Numbered from the stretch's first letter, positions 8,883 through 19,374 are shown. The stretch is 64,000 bases of DNA from Arcobacter cryaerophilus gv. crypticus (GCF_002993025.1 NZ_NXGI01000012.1:155879-219878); one strand, 5' to 3'. Program-made: numbers and translations. The notes: a model not told the origin generated them from the sequence alone.

Positions 8883-10115
8883 TTAATTTTTTATCTTAAA
8901 ATATAGTTTTGCATATTGTTGCAAAATATTTATGTTGTTTATCAAAATATCAAACTCATTTACAGTTTTTGTATTTTCTAAAATCTCTAAATCATACTTT
9001 GATGTCATTCCAGCTTCACTTGAGATTTGGTTTGCACCTATTAACTCTTCATAAAGTTTTATATTTTTATTTATTGTCTCATTTTGTTTTGAATATGTAT
9101 CAATTTTTGTAAAAATCTGTTCATACTCAAATGCTGTTTCATTTTTCAAATCATTTACCAAAGCTTTTTGTTTTAAAACTTCTATTTTTGACTCTTGAAT
9201 TTTTGAAGATTTTGTATAATCATATAAAGGCATAGACAAAATCAAACTTCCACTAGAACTTGCATCATCCTTATTTGTATCATTAATCATACTATTAAAC
9301 TTCTCATCTTGATTTGAATAACTAGCATTTGCTCTTAAACTTAGTTTTGGAAGATATTGACTTTTTTTTATTTTATATTCACTATTTAACATCTCAACTT
9401 TTGCATCTGCTTCCAAAATTGAATAGTTTTTATCCAAAAAAATATCTTTTTGAGTTCCTTGAAAATCTAAGATTTCTATATCTTCATACTTCAAATCTGT
9501 ATATTTTGCTAATTCTTGCTCTTTGTCTTTTAAACTATTTTTTAAAACTATCTCTTCTTTTTGTATTAAATTTTTACTCATAATTGCATTATTTAGCTCT
9601 ATAATATCAGCTCTTCCAGCATCATATTGAATTTTTTTAATTATTAATTCAATATCTTTATTTACAATCCTATACTCATTTTGCTTTATCTCTAGATTTA
9701 ATTTTTTAATATCTAATAAAGTATTATAAATTGTATAAATCAATTGTGAATTTTGATTCTCCCATGACAACATCTCATATTTAAATCTATTATCAGCATA
9801 ATCCATTTTAAAACCTATTCCACCTGATTCATAAATAGATTGAGTAAATCCAATAGATGCACTTTTTGTGTTTTTATTATTTAAATTACGGCTATTTTCA
9901 TCAGAAAATGAGTGATTTCTTCCAATATTTCCGCTTAAATCAATAGGACTTATCCAATCATATTTTTGACTTTGTTGTCTTGTTTGTATAGATTCTTTAT
10001 CCAAAAGTCTATACTCTTTTTTATCTTTTTGAATAATTTGTAAATCTTTCTCGTTTGCATTTAAATGATTTATAAATATATTCAAGAAAAATAAAAATAA
10101 TAGTAGTTTTCTCAA
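8883..10115 (-). CDS. TolC-family outer-membrane efflux protein
   Basis: 410 residues with a signal peptide (LLLFLFFLNIFINHLNA, cleavage near residue 20) and two long alpha-helical OEP repeats rich in Lys, Asn and Glu, as in TolC. The start is TTG (10113-10115) with AAGGAAAGAG just upstream. It is the first gene of the exporter operon (outer-membrane channel, adaptor, ATPase, permease), so this pump carries its own dedicated exit duct. The start faces exbB across 146 bases containing a Fur-like box. Confidence 0.87.
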   Translation of the reverse strand: MRKLLLFLFFLNIFINHLNANEKDLQIIQKDKKEYRLLDKESIQTRQQSQKYDWISPIDLSGNIGRNHSFSDENSRNLNNKNTKSASIGFTQSIYESGGIGFKMDYADNRFKYEMLSWENQNSQLIYTIYNTLLDIKKLNLEIKQNEYRIVNKDIELIIKKIQYDAGRADIIELNNAIMSKNLIQKEEIVLKNSLKDKEQELAKYTDLKYEDIEILDFQGTQKDIFLDKNYSILEADAKVEMLNSEYKIKKSQYLPKLSLRANASYSNQDEKFNSMINDTNKDDASSSGSLILSMPLYDYTKSSKIQESKIEVLKQKALVNDLKNETAFEYEQIFTKIDTYSKQNETINKNIKLYEELIGANQISSEAGMTSKYDLEILENTKTVNEFDILINNINILQQYAKLYFKIKN

Positions 10116-10203
10116 TTCTCTTTCCTTATTAAGTTTATGCGAAATTATATATAATATATTTTAATGCTATTTTAACAAAAAATTAATTTTATTGCAAAAT
10201 TAA

Positions 10204-10222
10204 GATAATTATTATCAATATT
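10204..10222 (+). promoter_or_regulatory. Fur box upstream of exbB
   Basis: GATAATTATTATCAATATT matches 15 of 19 positions of the classical Fur consensus. It lies 39 bases before the exbB start in the intergenic region shared with the divergent TolC-family gene. Fur repression of exbBD-tonB in iron-replete cells is standard in related organisms; an effect on the divergent pump is possible but unproven. Confidence 0.68.
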
Positions 10223-10261
10223 GTAATAAAATTTTGAAAATTTAAAAAAAGGTTTGATTTT

Positions 10262-10693
10262 ATGCAAGATATTGAAACATTAAAACATTTAGTTGATTAT
10301 GGGGTAATAGCATTATTAGTAGTTATGAGCTTTATTGCTGTATTTTTCTTTATTGAAAGAGTTTTATTTTACAAAAAAATAGATGTAAAAAGCTATAAAA
10401 CAAAAAAAGCTTTAGATATTGCACTTACAAAACATCTTACAATAATCGGTACTATTGCTTCAAACTCTCCATATATTGGACTTTTAGGAACAGTTTTAGC
10501 AATTATGCTTACATTTATGACAATGGGAAATGCAGGAGATATAGATGCTTCAAAAATTATGGAAAGCTTAGCGCTTGCACTTAAAGCAACTGCTGCTGGT
10601 TTAGTTGTTGCCATTATTTCAATGGTTTTTTACAATATCTTAAGTAGATTTGCAGAAGTTTTGGAAAGTGATTATGAAGCTACAGAAGTATGA
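10262..10693 (+). CDS. exbB: ExbB proton-channel subunit (TonB energiser)
   Basis: 143-residue MotA/TolQ/ExbB-family protein, the short version common in Campylobacterota. Three transmembrane segments are visible: about 12-33 (YGVIALLVVMSFIAVFFFI), 62-85 (SPYIGLLGTVLAIMLTFM) and 101-125 (LALALKATAAGLVVAIISMVF). The GLLGTV and ALKATAAGL motifs are the family core. With ExbD it forms the proton-driven motor that energises TonB. RBS AAAAAAAGG upstream; Fur box before it; exbD starts inside its 3' end. Confidence 0.93.
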   Translation: MQDIETLKHLVDYGVIALLVVMSFIAVFFFIERVLFYKKIDVKSYKTKKALDIALTKHLTIIGTIASNSPYIGLLGTVLAIMLTFMTMGNAGDIDASKIMESLALALKATAAGLVVAIISMVFYNILSRFAEVLESDYEATEV

Positions 10694-11051
10694 TTCAATA
10701 AATGTAATTCCATTTATAGATGTTTTATTAGTACTTCTAGCAATAGTTTTATTAACTTCTACATTTATAACAAAAGGAATAATTCCCGTAAATTTGCCAG
10801 ATTCTAAAAATGCTAGCAACTTAAAAAGCGACAAAGAGATAATTATAGTTATAAATAATCAAGGTGAATTATTTTTAGAAGATATAAACATATCTTTAGA
10901 AAATATTGAGTTTGAACTTTTAGAAAAATCTAAAGATACACCAATTCATTTAAATACTGATAAAGAGACAAAATTTGAACATTTTGTAAATGTTTTAGAT
11001 ATGTTAAAGAAAAATGAATTCTCGAATGTATCAATAGTAACAAAAAAGTAA
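10674..11051 (+). CDS. exbD: ExbD proton-channel subunit
   Basis: 125-residue ExbD/TolR family protein: short cytoplasmic N-terminus, a single transmembrane helix with the essential protonatable Asp (IPFIDVLLVLLAIVLLTSTFI), and a periplasmic domain. I start it at ATG 10674, preceded by GGAAAG, which gives MKLQKYDSINVIPF; a more upstream ATG would add eight residues without support. It overlaps exbB by 20 bases, implying translational coupling, and precedes tonB by nine bases. Confidence 0.92.
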   Translation: MKLQKYDSINVIPFIDVLLVLLAIVLLTSTFITKGIIPVNLPDSKNASNLKSDKEIIIVINNQGELFLEDINISLENIEFELLEKSKDTPIHLNTDKETKFEHFVNVLDMLKKNEFSNVSIVTKK

Positions 11052-11060
11052 AGGCTTAAA

Positions 11061-11780
11061 ATGAAACGATATTTAAACTCTTTTTTTATAACTAGCTTCT
11101 TATATTTGTCTATTGCTTTAATTTTTATTAATGTAATAAATGATGTAAGTTTTGAAACAAAGAAAGAAGAAGAGAGTATTACAAAAATATCTTTAAATAG
11201 TGTTGCCATTCAAAAAGTAGAAGAAGTTGCAAAAGAGGTAGAAAAAGAGATTATTCCTGAACCAATTATTGAAAAAATTGTTGAAAAACCTGCTCCAAAA
11301 GTTATTGAAAAACCAAAAAAAGTTGAAAAAAAGATTGTAAAACAAGAGAAAAAAATTGAGAAAGTTGTTCAAGAAATTGTTGAAAAACCAACTGAAAATA
11401 TTGAAAAAGTAGACCAACTTGCACAAAATCAAACTCAATCAAAACAAGAATCTTCTATTCAGGAAAATTCAAATAACCAAACAAATCAAAATTTAGAGAG
11501 TGAATATTTAGCAAAAGTAAAAAATAAAATAGAGAAAAATAAAGTCTATCCAAAAGTTGCAAAACGCTTAAATCAAACTGGAAAAGTTATAGTATCTTTT
11601 GATATTTTAAAAGATGGAAAAGTTACAAATATAAAAATTATTAATAAATCAAAATTTGAAAAGCTAGATGAAGCAAGTATTGAACTTCTTACAAATATAG
11701 GATTTTTTGAATCTATCCCAAACGAACTAAATAAAACTGTTTGGAATATTCAAATTCCTATAAACTATCAAATAAATTAA
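11061..11780 (+). CDS. tonB: TonB energy transducer
   Basis: 239 residues: N-terminal membrane anchor (about 8-28), a long periplasmic Lys/Glu/Pro-rich linker (about 55-115, recurrent VEK/EKP/KVE units), a Gln/Asn-rich stretch, and the C-terminal TonB domain (about 150-239) with VYPKVAKRLNQTGKVIVSFDI. TonB passes proton-motive energy from ExbBD to outer-membrane siderophore, haem or vitamin receptors; no such receptor is in this window. RBS AAAGGC upstream. Its TAA stop overlaps the stop of the convergent cyclase gene (shared TTAA). Confidence 0.93.
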   Translation: MKRYLNSFFITSFLYLSIALIFINVINDVSFETKKEEESITKISLNSVAIQKVEEVAKEVEKEIIPEPIIEKIVEKPAPKVIEKPKKVEKKIVKQEKKIEKVVQEIVEKPTENIEKVDQLAQNQTQSKQESSIQENSNNQTNQNLESEYLAKVKNKIEKNKVYPKVAKRLNQTGKVIVSFDILKDGKVTNIKIINKSKFEKLDEASIELLTNIGFFESIPNELNKTVWNIQIPINYQIN

Positions 11781-14044
11781 GATAGCTCAACCCTATTTCT
11801 TCCATTTTCTTTAGCTTTATAAAGTAAATTATCTACGAGTAAAAGAGTATCTTCTACACTTTTACTCTTTGAAAACTCTGTTACTCCTACGCTAATCGTT
11901 ATTTTTCTATCCATCATATAAGTAAAATTATTTTCTTCAATAAGAACTCTTAAATTTTCAGCAACTTTTTTTGAAATCTCTTTTGAAGTAAATGGAAGAA
12001 TAATCAAAAACTCTTCTCCTCCCCATCTTCCAACAATATCAATTTTTCTAAGATTATTTTTTAGTAAATTAGAAATATCTTTTAAAATATTATCTCCTTC
12101 TAAGTGTCCAAAAGTATCGTTTATACTTTTAAAATAATCAATATCAATAAGCATTAAACCACATGAATAACTACTATTTCTATCTATCTTCTCTTTTTGC
12201 AAAAAAAGCTCTTTATCAATTTTAAATCTATTATAAAGTCCTGTTAATTTATCTGTTAAATATAGTTTTTGAAGCTTTTTGTTTAATACTTTTAATCTTC
12301 TTTGATAAAATACTAATCCACCAAAAATAGTAGTTGTAAATATTACTAAAAATATCATCTCTTTTAAGCTAAACCAACCAACTTGTTCGGTAATAATTGT
12401 CCAATTATTTAAAAACTCTTGTTTTTTTACTTCATCTAAATCATCTACAAGCCTTGAAAATATCTCATTTAAAATAGGCTCATCATTTCTTGTTCCTATT
12501 GAAAGTTCATCTAAAATATCAAATCTAAAACTAATTTTTAAACTATTTGAAAACTCTTTTTGTATTGTTGAAGATAAAACAAGTGAATTATCAACATATC
12601 CATAAACATCTCCTTTCTCTACTAAATCAAGCCCTTCATTCATAGAAGAAACTTCAACTATTTTCATATATGGTAAATTATCTTTGAAATATTCAGCAAT
12701 AAAATGTCCTTTTAAAATAGCTATTTTTTCATTTCCAAGAAGTGAAATATCTCTTAAAAAAGGTTTGTCTTTTTGTGTTGCAACTACAACAGGAAGAGTT
12801 AATATTGGTTTTGTAAAATTTAAATAGCTCATTCTATCGTAGCTAGGAGAAATTGAAGAGATAATATCACACTTTTTATTTTTTATAAATTCAAGAGATT
12901 CTTTCCAATTATTTGTAGAAACCAACTCTATATTTGTTTGAATTTTTTCTTCAAAATATCTCTTTAAATCAGATGTTATTCCAGATATTTCTCCATCTTT
13001 TATAAACTCTATTGGATACCAATAAGGGTCAATACACATCTTTACGCTATGTTTACTATTTAAATACTCTTTTTCATTTTTTGTTAAAGAAAAATCACTA
13101 GGAATCTTATCTACTATATTTTCAAAAAAAATATTATTTACTTTTTGATTTACTTCTATCATGCCAGAGTAACTCAACTGTTTTACCAATCTTTGTGTTA
13201 ATTCAGGACTTACTTTTCCAATAGGATAAAAATCTCTCATCATAACTTGACTTACAACATCTGTTTCATAAAGAAGTGCTTCTTTTGACTTATCAACTCT
13301 ATATTTGTTTATTAAAATATCTATAATCTCTTCTTTATTATTTAAAGCATATTCCCAACCACGATTTGTTGCTTCTATAAATTTTTGTGTTCTAGCTTTA
13401 TTATTAAAAGCTTCCTCTTTTGAAGTATATAAATTTATAGCACTCATAACAAAGCCATAATCAGCTGGATCTATTATGTTGTAATCTATATTTCTTTTAT
13501 CTAATTCATATAGTTGATTTGACCTAAAAGCACTCATTATTTCAACTTTACCACTAATAAAATCATCTATTTTAAAATTATGTGGTCTAAATTTTGTATT
13601 TGAGAAATTTATATTAAAATGAGATAAAAGAAGTGCTAAAGAGCTATTTTTAAACTCATCCTTATTTCCCATAATAGTTTTTCCCAAAAACTGTGAAGGA
13701 GTTTTTATCTCTGGTTTTGTTATAAAAACTAAAGGTGATTTTTGTAAATAAGTTGCCAAAAGAACTATTGAAGCTAACTTCTTATTTTCTAAAACTATAT
13801 TTGAACTTGATATTCCATATGTAACTTTCTTATTTAAAACATCAAAAAGTATATCTACTTCTGGATTATACTCTTTAAGCTCAACATCCAAACCAGCATT
13901 CTCATAAAATCTTTTCTCTTTTGCAGCAATAAATCCAGCAACTTCAAACTGATATTTCCAATTAAACTGAATAGATACTTTTTCTAAGCTTGATGAATAC
14001 AAAAATGTGCTTACTAAAAATAATAAAAATAATTTCACAAACAC
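11777..14044 (-). CDS. Diguanylate cyclase with tandem solute-binding sensor domains
   Basis: 755 residues. A signal/anchor sequence (1-20) is followed by an NMT1/SsuA-like domain (about 22-290; starts VSIQFNWKYQFEVAGFIAAK), then an SBP_bac_3-like domain (about 320-545; VKMCIDPYWYPIEF), a transmembrane helix (about 560-580), a short coiled linker and a GGDEF domain (about 590-755). The active-site loop is GGEEF at residue 675, with RKID five residues before it, the inhibitory I-site pattern. It should therefore sense one or two small periplasmic molecules and make cyclic di-GMP under product feedback. Ligands cannot be named. Single gene; TAA stop overlaps tonB's. Confidence 0.9.
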   Translation of the reverse strand: MFVKLFLLFLVSTFLYSSSLEKVSIQFNWKYQFEVAGFIAAKEKRFYENAGLDVELKEYNPEVDILFDVLNKKVTYGISSSNIVLENKKLASIVLLATYLQKSPLVFITKPEIKTPSQFLGKTIMGNKDEFKNSSLALLLSHFNINFSNTKFRPHNFKIDDFISGKVEIMSAFRSNQLYELDKRNIDYNIIDPADYGFVMSAINLYTSKEEAFNNKARTQKFIEATNRGWEYALNNKEEIIDILINKYRVDKSKEALLYETDVVSQVMMRDFYPIGKVSPELTQRLVKQLSYSGMIEVNQKVNNIFFENIVDKIPSDFSLTKNEKEYLNSKHSVKMCIDPYWYPIEFIKDGEISGITSDLKRYFEEKIQTNIELVSTNNWKESLEFIKNKKCDIISSISPSYDRMSYLNFTKPILTLPVVVATQKDKPFLRDISLLGNEKIAILKGHFIAEYFKDNLPYMKIVEVSSMNEGLDLVEKGDVYGYVDNSLVLSSTIQKEFSNSLKISFRFDILDELSIGTRNDEPILNEIFSRLVDDLDEVKKQEFLNNWTIITEQVGWFSLKEMIFLVIFTTTIFGGLVFYQRRLKVLNKKLQKLYLTDKLTGLYNRFKIDKELFLQKEKIDRNSSYSCGLMLIDIDYFKSINDTFGHLEGDNILKDISNLLKNNLRKIDIVGRWGGEEFLIILPFTSKEISKKVAENLRVLIEENNFTYMMDRKITISVGVTEFSKSKSVEDTLLLVDNLLYKAKENGRNRVELS

Positions 14045-14077
14045 TCCATAATTTATATATATTTTTTTAAATTAATC

Positions 14078-14842
14078 TTATTTCATAAAAACTTTTTGAG
14101 CCAAAGATTTATGAACTTTCCAATCATCTTTTTCATTTAATGTAACTACTATAAATGACTTAGAGCTTTTCTCATCATAAAAAGCAGTAGCTAAAGTTCT
14201 TCCACTTTGTTTTGTATATCCAGTTTTCCCTGCAAAAGCCTTACTATCATATACAACTAGTTTATGCTTATTTTTCCAAATTTGACCATCTAAACTATTT
14301 TTATATGATGGTTGGCTTGATATATCTTTAAATTTGTTATTTTTTAAAGCCAATTCAAACATAATTGCTACATCTTTTGCTGTTGATATATTATTTCCAA
14401 GACCTGTAACATCTACAAATTTTGTATTCTTTATGCCAAATTCTTTTGCTCTTTTATTCATAAGAGTTACAAACTCTTTTTCACTTCCAGCAATATGTTC
14501 TGCCAAAGCAACAGAAGCATCATTTCCAGAGCGAAGCAACATTCCATAAACCAAATCTTTTATAGTACAAATTTGCTTCTCTTTTAAATAAACAGATGAG
14601 CCTTCTTGCAAGGATGCTTTTTTTGAAATTACCACTTTATCATCTAAATTAATATTTTCCAAAACAATTAAAGCAGTCCAAATTTTTGTCAGACTTGCTA
14701 TTTTATATTTTTTATTTGATTTTTCTTCTATTAAAACTTTATTTGTATCAGCATCTATTACTATAAATGATTTATCACTTTGTGCAAACAAAGAAATATT
14801 AAAAATAAAAAATAATACTATTACATAGTAAAATCTTTTCAT
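14078..14842 (-). CDS. D-alanyl-D-alanine carboxypeptidase (S11, DacA-like)
   Basis: 254-residue penicillin-binding protein of the PBP5/DacA class that trims the terminal D-Ala of peptidoglycan peptides in the periplasm. Signal peptide to about residue 20 (FFIFNISLFAQ). All catalytic motifs are present: S50-x-x-K53 (SLTK), SGN near 109 and KTG near 205. It is short: it lacks the C-terminal beta domain and membrane-anchoring amphipathic helix of E. coli PBP5, so it may be soluble. Likely monocistronic. Confidence 0.9.
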   Translation of the reverse strand: MKRFYYVIVLFFIFNISLFAQSDKSFIVIDADTNKVLIEEKSNKKYKIASLTKIWTALIVLENINLDDKVVISKKASLQEGSSVYLKEKQICTIKDLVYGMLLRSGNDASVALAEHIAGSEKEFVTLMNKRAKEFGIKNTKFVDVTGLGNNISTAKDVAIMFELALKNNKFKDISSQPSYKNSLDGQIWKNKHKLVVYDSKAFAGKTGYTKQSGRTLATAFYDEKSSKSFIVVTLNEKDDWKVHKSLAQKVFMK

Positions 14843-15045
14843 TTAAGACCTTTTTTATTCTAAAATATTGATTCTAAGTTAATATATAAAATCATTTTTT
14901 TAATTATATCAAAACTATATAAATTTTATATTTCCAAAAAAAATAATTTTATCCAAAATAAAAAATAACTATTATATAGTTATAAAGGCTTTTGAAGAAT
15001 GGTTTTTTGAAAGTAAATTTGTGATTTATTTTATTTTTAATAATA
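14843..15045. other. Intergenic stretch with a perfect inverted repeat
   Basis: Very AT-rich DNA between the DD-carboxypeptidase start and the groEL terminator. It contains a perfect 8-bp inverted repeat with a 3-base loop at 14965-14983 (arms ATAACTAT and ATAGTTAT), followed by AAAGG. No reading frame longer than a dozen codons follows. It may hold the carboxypeptidase promoter; otherwise I see no gene. Confidence 0.4.
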
Positions 15046-15075
15046 AAAAAGGAGAGTGAAAATCACTCTCCTTTC
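15046..15075 (-). terminator. groEL terminator
   Basis: Perfect stem with arms AAAGGAGAGTGA and TCACTCTCCTTT closing a short loop, followed on the minus strand by a run of T. It lies about 50 bases after the groEL stop. The stem is nearly symmetrical, so it could act in both directions. Confidence 0.85.
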
Positions 15076-15122
15076 AAAGTAGATTTAACTTTCTAATTTA
15101 TAAAAATTAAAAAATCTCCTTT

Positions 15123-17008
<1,886 letters not shown>

Positions 17009-17055
17009 TTTCTTTCCTTTGTTTTTATAATTAATTTTCTTTTGTAGCTTAGAAT

Positions 17056-17082
17056 TTAGCACTTGCAAATTCCAAGTGCCAA
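17056..17082 (-). promoter_or_regulatory. CIRCE operator of groES-groEL
   Basis: Read on the plus strand: TTAGCACTT and AAGTGCCAA around a nine-base spacer, three mismatches from the CIRCE consensus across 18 arm positions and internally nearly palindromic. It sits between the predicted promoter and the groES RBS, where HrcA represses the groE operon in many bacteria. Confidence 0.85.
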
Positions 17083-17111
17083 ATTTTATACAATTTTTTC
17101 TTTTTTGTCAA
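17083..17111 (-). promoter_or_regulatory. groESL promoter
   Basis: On the minus strand TTGACA (17106-17111) is followed after 17 bases by TAAAAT (17083-17088), or after 15 by TATAAA. The perfect -35 hexamer parallels that of clpB. The element abuts the CIRCE. Confidence 0.6.
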
Positions 17112-17131
17112 TAAACCTTTAGTCAAATATA

Positions 17132-18004
17132 CTAAGAGTTGTATTTTTTGTGTCTATTTATATAGTTTATTAGAAGTTCTAAAAGAGAATCTTTTAAGTT
17201 TTTATCAAAACCATCTAATGTTTTTAAACATTTTGTAGCCAACTTATCAGCACTATTCATTGCTTCTTCAAGTCCCAATAAATTTACAAAAGAGTTTTTA
17301 AAACTGTCATTTTGTGTAGTTTTTCCAGCAATTTCACTACTTTCAAGTTCATCTATAATATCATCTTGGATTTGGAAAAGAAGTCCTATATCCAAGCCAA
17401 AATTATATAAATCTTCTTGTATCTTTTCATCATAATTTGAAATAACAGCACCCATTTTTAAACTTGCTGCTATTAACTTTGCTGTTTTATGAGTATGTAA
17501 AAACTCTAACTTTTCAAGTTCCAATATTTGCTTTTCAAAGTAGCAATCTATTGCTTGACCAATTATCATACCATTTAATCCACCATTTTCACCCAAAAGT
17601 TTAATTAGCTCTATTTTTACATCATTATGAAGTGATGAATTTGCTATTAGATTAAAGCTCTCACTATTTAGAGCATCTCCTACTAAAATAGCTGTTACTT
17701 CATCATATTTTTTGTGTAATGTAGTAAAACCTCTTCTTAAATCAGAATTATCCATAGATGGTAAATCATCATGAATTAGTGAGTATGTATGTAAAAATTC
17801 AACAGCAAGTGCCACTTTTAAACTATTTTCAACTAAAAGTGGTTTATTTGAGTTTACAACACTTAAAAGTAACATTGGTCGAAATCTTTTTCCACCAGCT
17901 ATTAGCATATCTTGCATAGCTTCTTCAAAATTTGGGTGAAAAGTATCTATTTTTGGAAGATTATTAAGTAAATAATCCTCAAATTTTTCTAAAAGTTCTT
18001 TCAT
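17132..18004 (-). CDS. ispA: Polyprenyl (farnesyl/geranylgeranyl) diphosphate synthase
   Basis: 290-residue trans-prenyltransferase that condenses isopentenyl diphosphate with allylic diphosphates, supplying C15-C20 precursors for undecaprenyl phosphate and the menaquinone side chain. GGKRFRP near residue 37, first Asp-rich motif DDLPSMDNSD (79-88) with the short-chain-type insertion, and second motif IQDDIIDE near 212 are intact. Whether the main product is C15 or C20 cannot be told from the sequence. It directly follows ybaB with no gap. Confidence 0.9.
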   Translation of the reverse strand: MKELLEKFEDYLLNNLPKIDTFHPNFEEAMQDMLIAGGKRFRPMLLLSVVNSNKPLLVENSLKVALAVEFLHTYSLIHDDLPSMDNSDLRRGFTTLHKKYDEVTAILVGDALNSESFNLIANSSLHNDVKIELIKLLGENGGLNGMIIGQAIDCYFEKQILELEKLEFLHTHKTAKLIAASLKMGAVISNYDEKIQEDLYNFGLDIGLLFQIQDDIIDELESSEIAGKTTQNDSFKNSFVNLLGLEEAMNSADKLATKCLKTLDGFDKNLKDSLLELLINYINRHKKYNS

Positions 18005-18334
18005 CTATTTTTGACCTAAATTTCCTAATCCACCTAAATTTCCCATCAAACTCATAGCCATTCTTTTTTTATTCTCTTCACTTTGTTTTATAATATCATT
18101 CATACAAGATATCAATAAAATTTGCAATGAATCTTTATCTTCAAGAAGTGAATCATCAATTTTTAAATCAACTACTTCAGAATTACCATTGATTGAAATT
18201 TCAACCATTCCACCACCAGCTTTTGCAGTAAAAAGATTTTCTGCATTTTTTGATTCTTGCTCTTTTGCCATATCTTGAAATTTATTTATCATATCTCCAA
18301 GATTTAAATTTTTTAAATCAATTCCATCAAACAT
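18005..18334 (-). CDS. YbaB/EbfC-family nucleoid-associated protein
   Basis: 109 residues starting [19 protein letters not shown]. The family core [25 protein letters not shown] is obvious, with flanking helices. YbaB/EbfC proteins are small DNA-binding dimers. I choose ATG 18332-18334 because AGGAAG lies seven bases upstream; a GTG two codons earlier is possible. The gene overlaps the end of panD by eight bases and abuts ispA. It is not next to dnaX-recR as in many bacteria. Confidence 0.88.
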   Translation of the reverse strand: MFDGIDLKNLNLGDMINKFQDMAKEQESKNAENLFTAKAGGGMVEISINGNSEVVDLKIDDSLLEDKDSLQILLISCMNDIIKQSEENKKRMAMSLMGNLGGLGNLGQK

Positions 18335-18710
18335 AATCACTTCCTACTAGCTCATTTGTAATAAGCTCTATATTATTTTTATCATCAACTAATACAACTG
18401 TTGGTTTATAATTTTTTAATTCTTCTTCATTATATGTTGCATAAGCTATTATAATTATTTTATCACCAATAGCTACTTTTCTTGCAGCTGCACCATTTAG
18501 ACACATATCTTTTTTACCAAACTCACCTTTTATTACATAAGTTTGAAATCTTTCACCATTATTAATATTTACAATATCAACTTTTTGACCAACTCTAAGA
18601 TTACTAGCATTCATAAGCTCTTCATCAATAGTAATTGAACCAACATAGTTAAGATTTGCATCACTTACCGTTGCTCTATGAATTTTGCTGTATAACATTT
18701 CAAAAGTCAT
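18327..18710 (-). CDS. panD: Aspartate 1-decarboxylase proenzyme
   Basis: 127-residue pyruvoyl enzyme making beta-alanine for pantothenate/CoA. The self-cleavage site is Gly24-Ser25 in NYVGSITID, after which Ser25 becomes the pyruvoyl group. [14 protein letters not shown] and [20 protein letters not shown] are family hallmarks. The start giving Ser25 the E. coli numbering is used. First gene of panD-ybaB-ispA, divergent from a periplasmic cyclophilin. Confidence 0.95.
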   Translation of the reverse strand: MTFEMLYSKIHRATVSDANLNYVGSITIDEELMNASNLRVGQKVDIVNINNGERFQTYVIKGEFGKKDMCLNGAAARKVAIGDKIIIIAYATYNEEELKNYKPTVVLVDDKNNIELITNELVGSDYV

Positions 18711-18788
18711 TTAGAAAATCCTTTATTATTTTTTCAAAGCTATTATACTATACTAATTTATTATAAAACTAAATTAAAGGAAAGAACT

Positions 18789-19337
18789 ATGAAAAAGATT
18801 ATATTTGTGTTTTTATCTTTTGCACTTTTTGTATTTGCAAATGATGATACAAAAAAAGATCCTATCGCTATTTTTGATACATCAAAAGGTATTGTAAAAG
18901 TAGAATTAAAGCCAAAAATAGCTCCAAAAGCTGTTGAAAATTTTATTACTTTAGCAAAAAAAGGATACTACGACGGGCAAATTTTTCACAGAGTTATAAA
19001 AGGATTTATGATTCAAGGTGGTGATCCTACAGGGACAGGTGCTGGTGGAGAATCTATTTGGAATAAAAGTTTTGAAGATGAGTTTGCACCAAATGCAGTT
19101 TTTGATAAACCATTTATTTTAGCTATGGCAAATAGAGGTAAAAATACAAATGGAAGTCAATTTTTCATAACAACAGCTCCAACATACTGGTTAAATGGAA
19201 TGCACACAATTTTTGGATATGTAATTAGTGGGAAAGATGTTGTAAAAGATATTGAAAATGTAAAAACAAATGGAAGAAATGCTGGTGATAAGCCTTTGGA
19301 AGATGTAAAAATAAATAAAATTACAATAGAAGATTAA
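18789..19337 (+). CDS. Periplasmic peptidyl-prolyl cis-trans isomerase (cyclophilin)
   Basis: 182 residues. A signal peptide (KKIIFVFLSFALFVFA, cleavage about residue 18) precedes a compact cyclophilin domain with FHRVIKGFMIQGGD, the catalytic Arg in this block, and NGSQFFITTAP. It isomerises X-Pro bonds in exported proteins. RBS AAAGGAAAG upstream. A second, cytoplasmic cyclophilin is encoded at 53606-54118. A hairpin follows the stop. Confidence 0.93.
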   Translation: MKKIIFVFLSFALFVFANDDTKKDPIAIFDTSKGIVKVELKPKIAPKAVENFITLAKKGYYDGQIFHRVIKGFMIQGGDPTGTGAGGESIWNKSFEDEFAPNAVFDKPFILAMANRGKNTNGSQFFITTAPTYWLNGMHTIFGYVISGKDVVKDIENVKTNGRNAGDKPLEDVKINKITIED

Positions 19338-19348
19338 AAAATTAAAAG

Positions 19349-19374
19349 TAGAGGATTATAAAATTAATCCTCTA
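19349..19374. terminator. Terminator between the cyclophilin and cheW
   Basis: Ten-base-pair perfect stem (arms TAGAGGATTA / TAATCCTCTA) with a six-base loop, just past the cyclophilin stop and reaching into the last codons of cheW. It probably serves both convergent genes, although flanking T runs are weak. Confidence 0.55.

Noticed and set aside
11193-11438. Antisense frame opposite the TonB linker
   Set aside because: It is a Phe/Asn-rich mirror of the Lys/Glu/Pro linker codons of tonB with no independent support.
17009-17068. 20-residue N-terminal extension of GroES
   Set aside because: Its first codons overlap the CIRCE operator and it lacks an RBS; GroES proteins start at the MNFKPLGER-type sequence.
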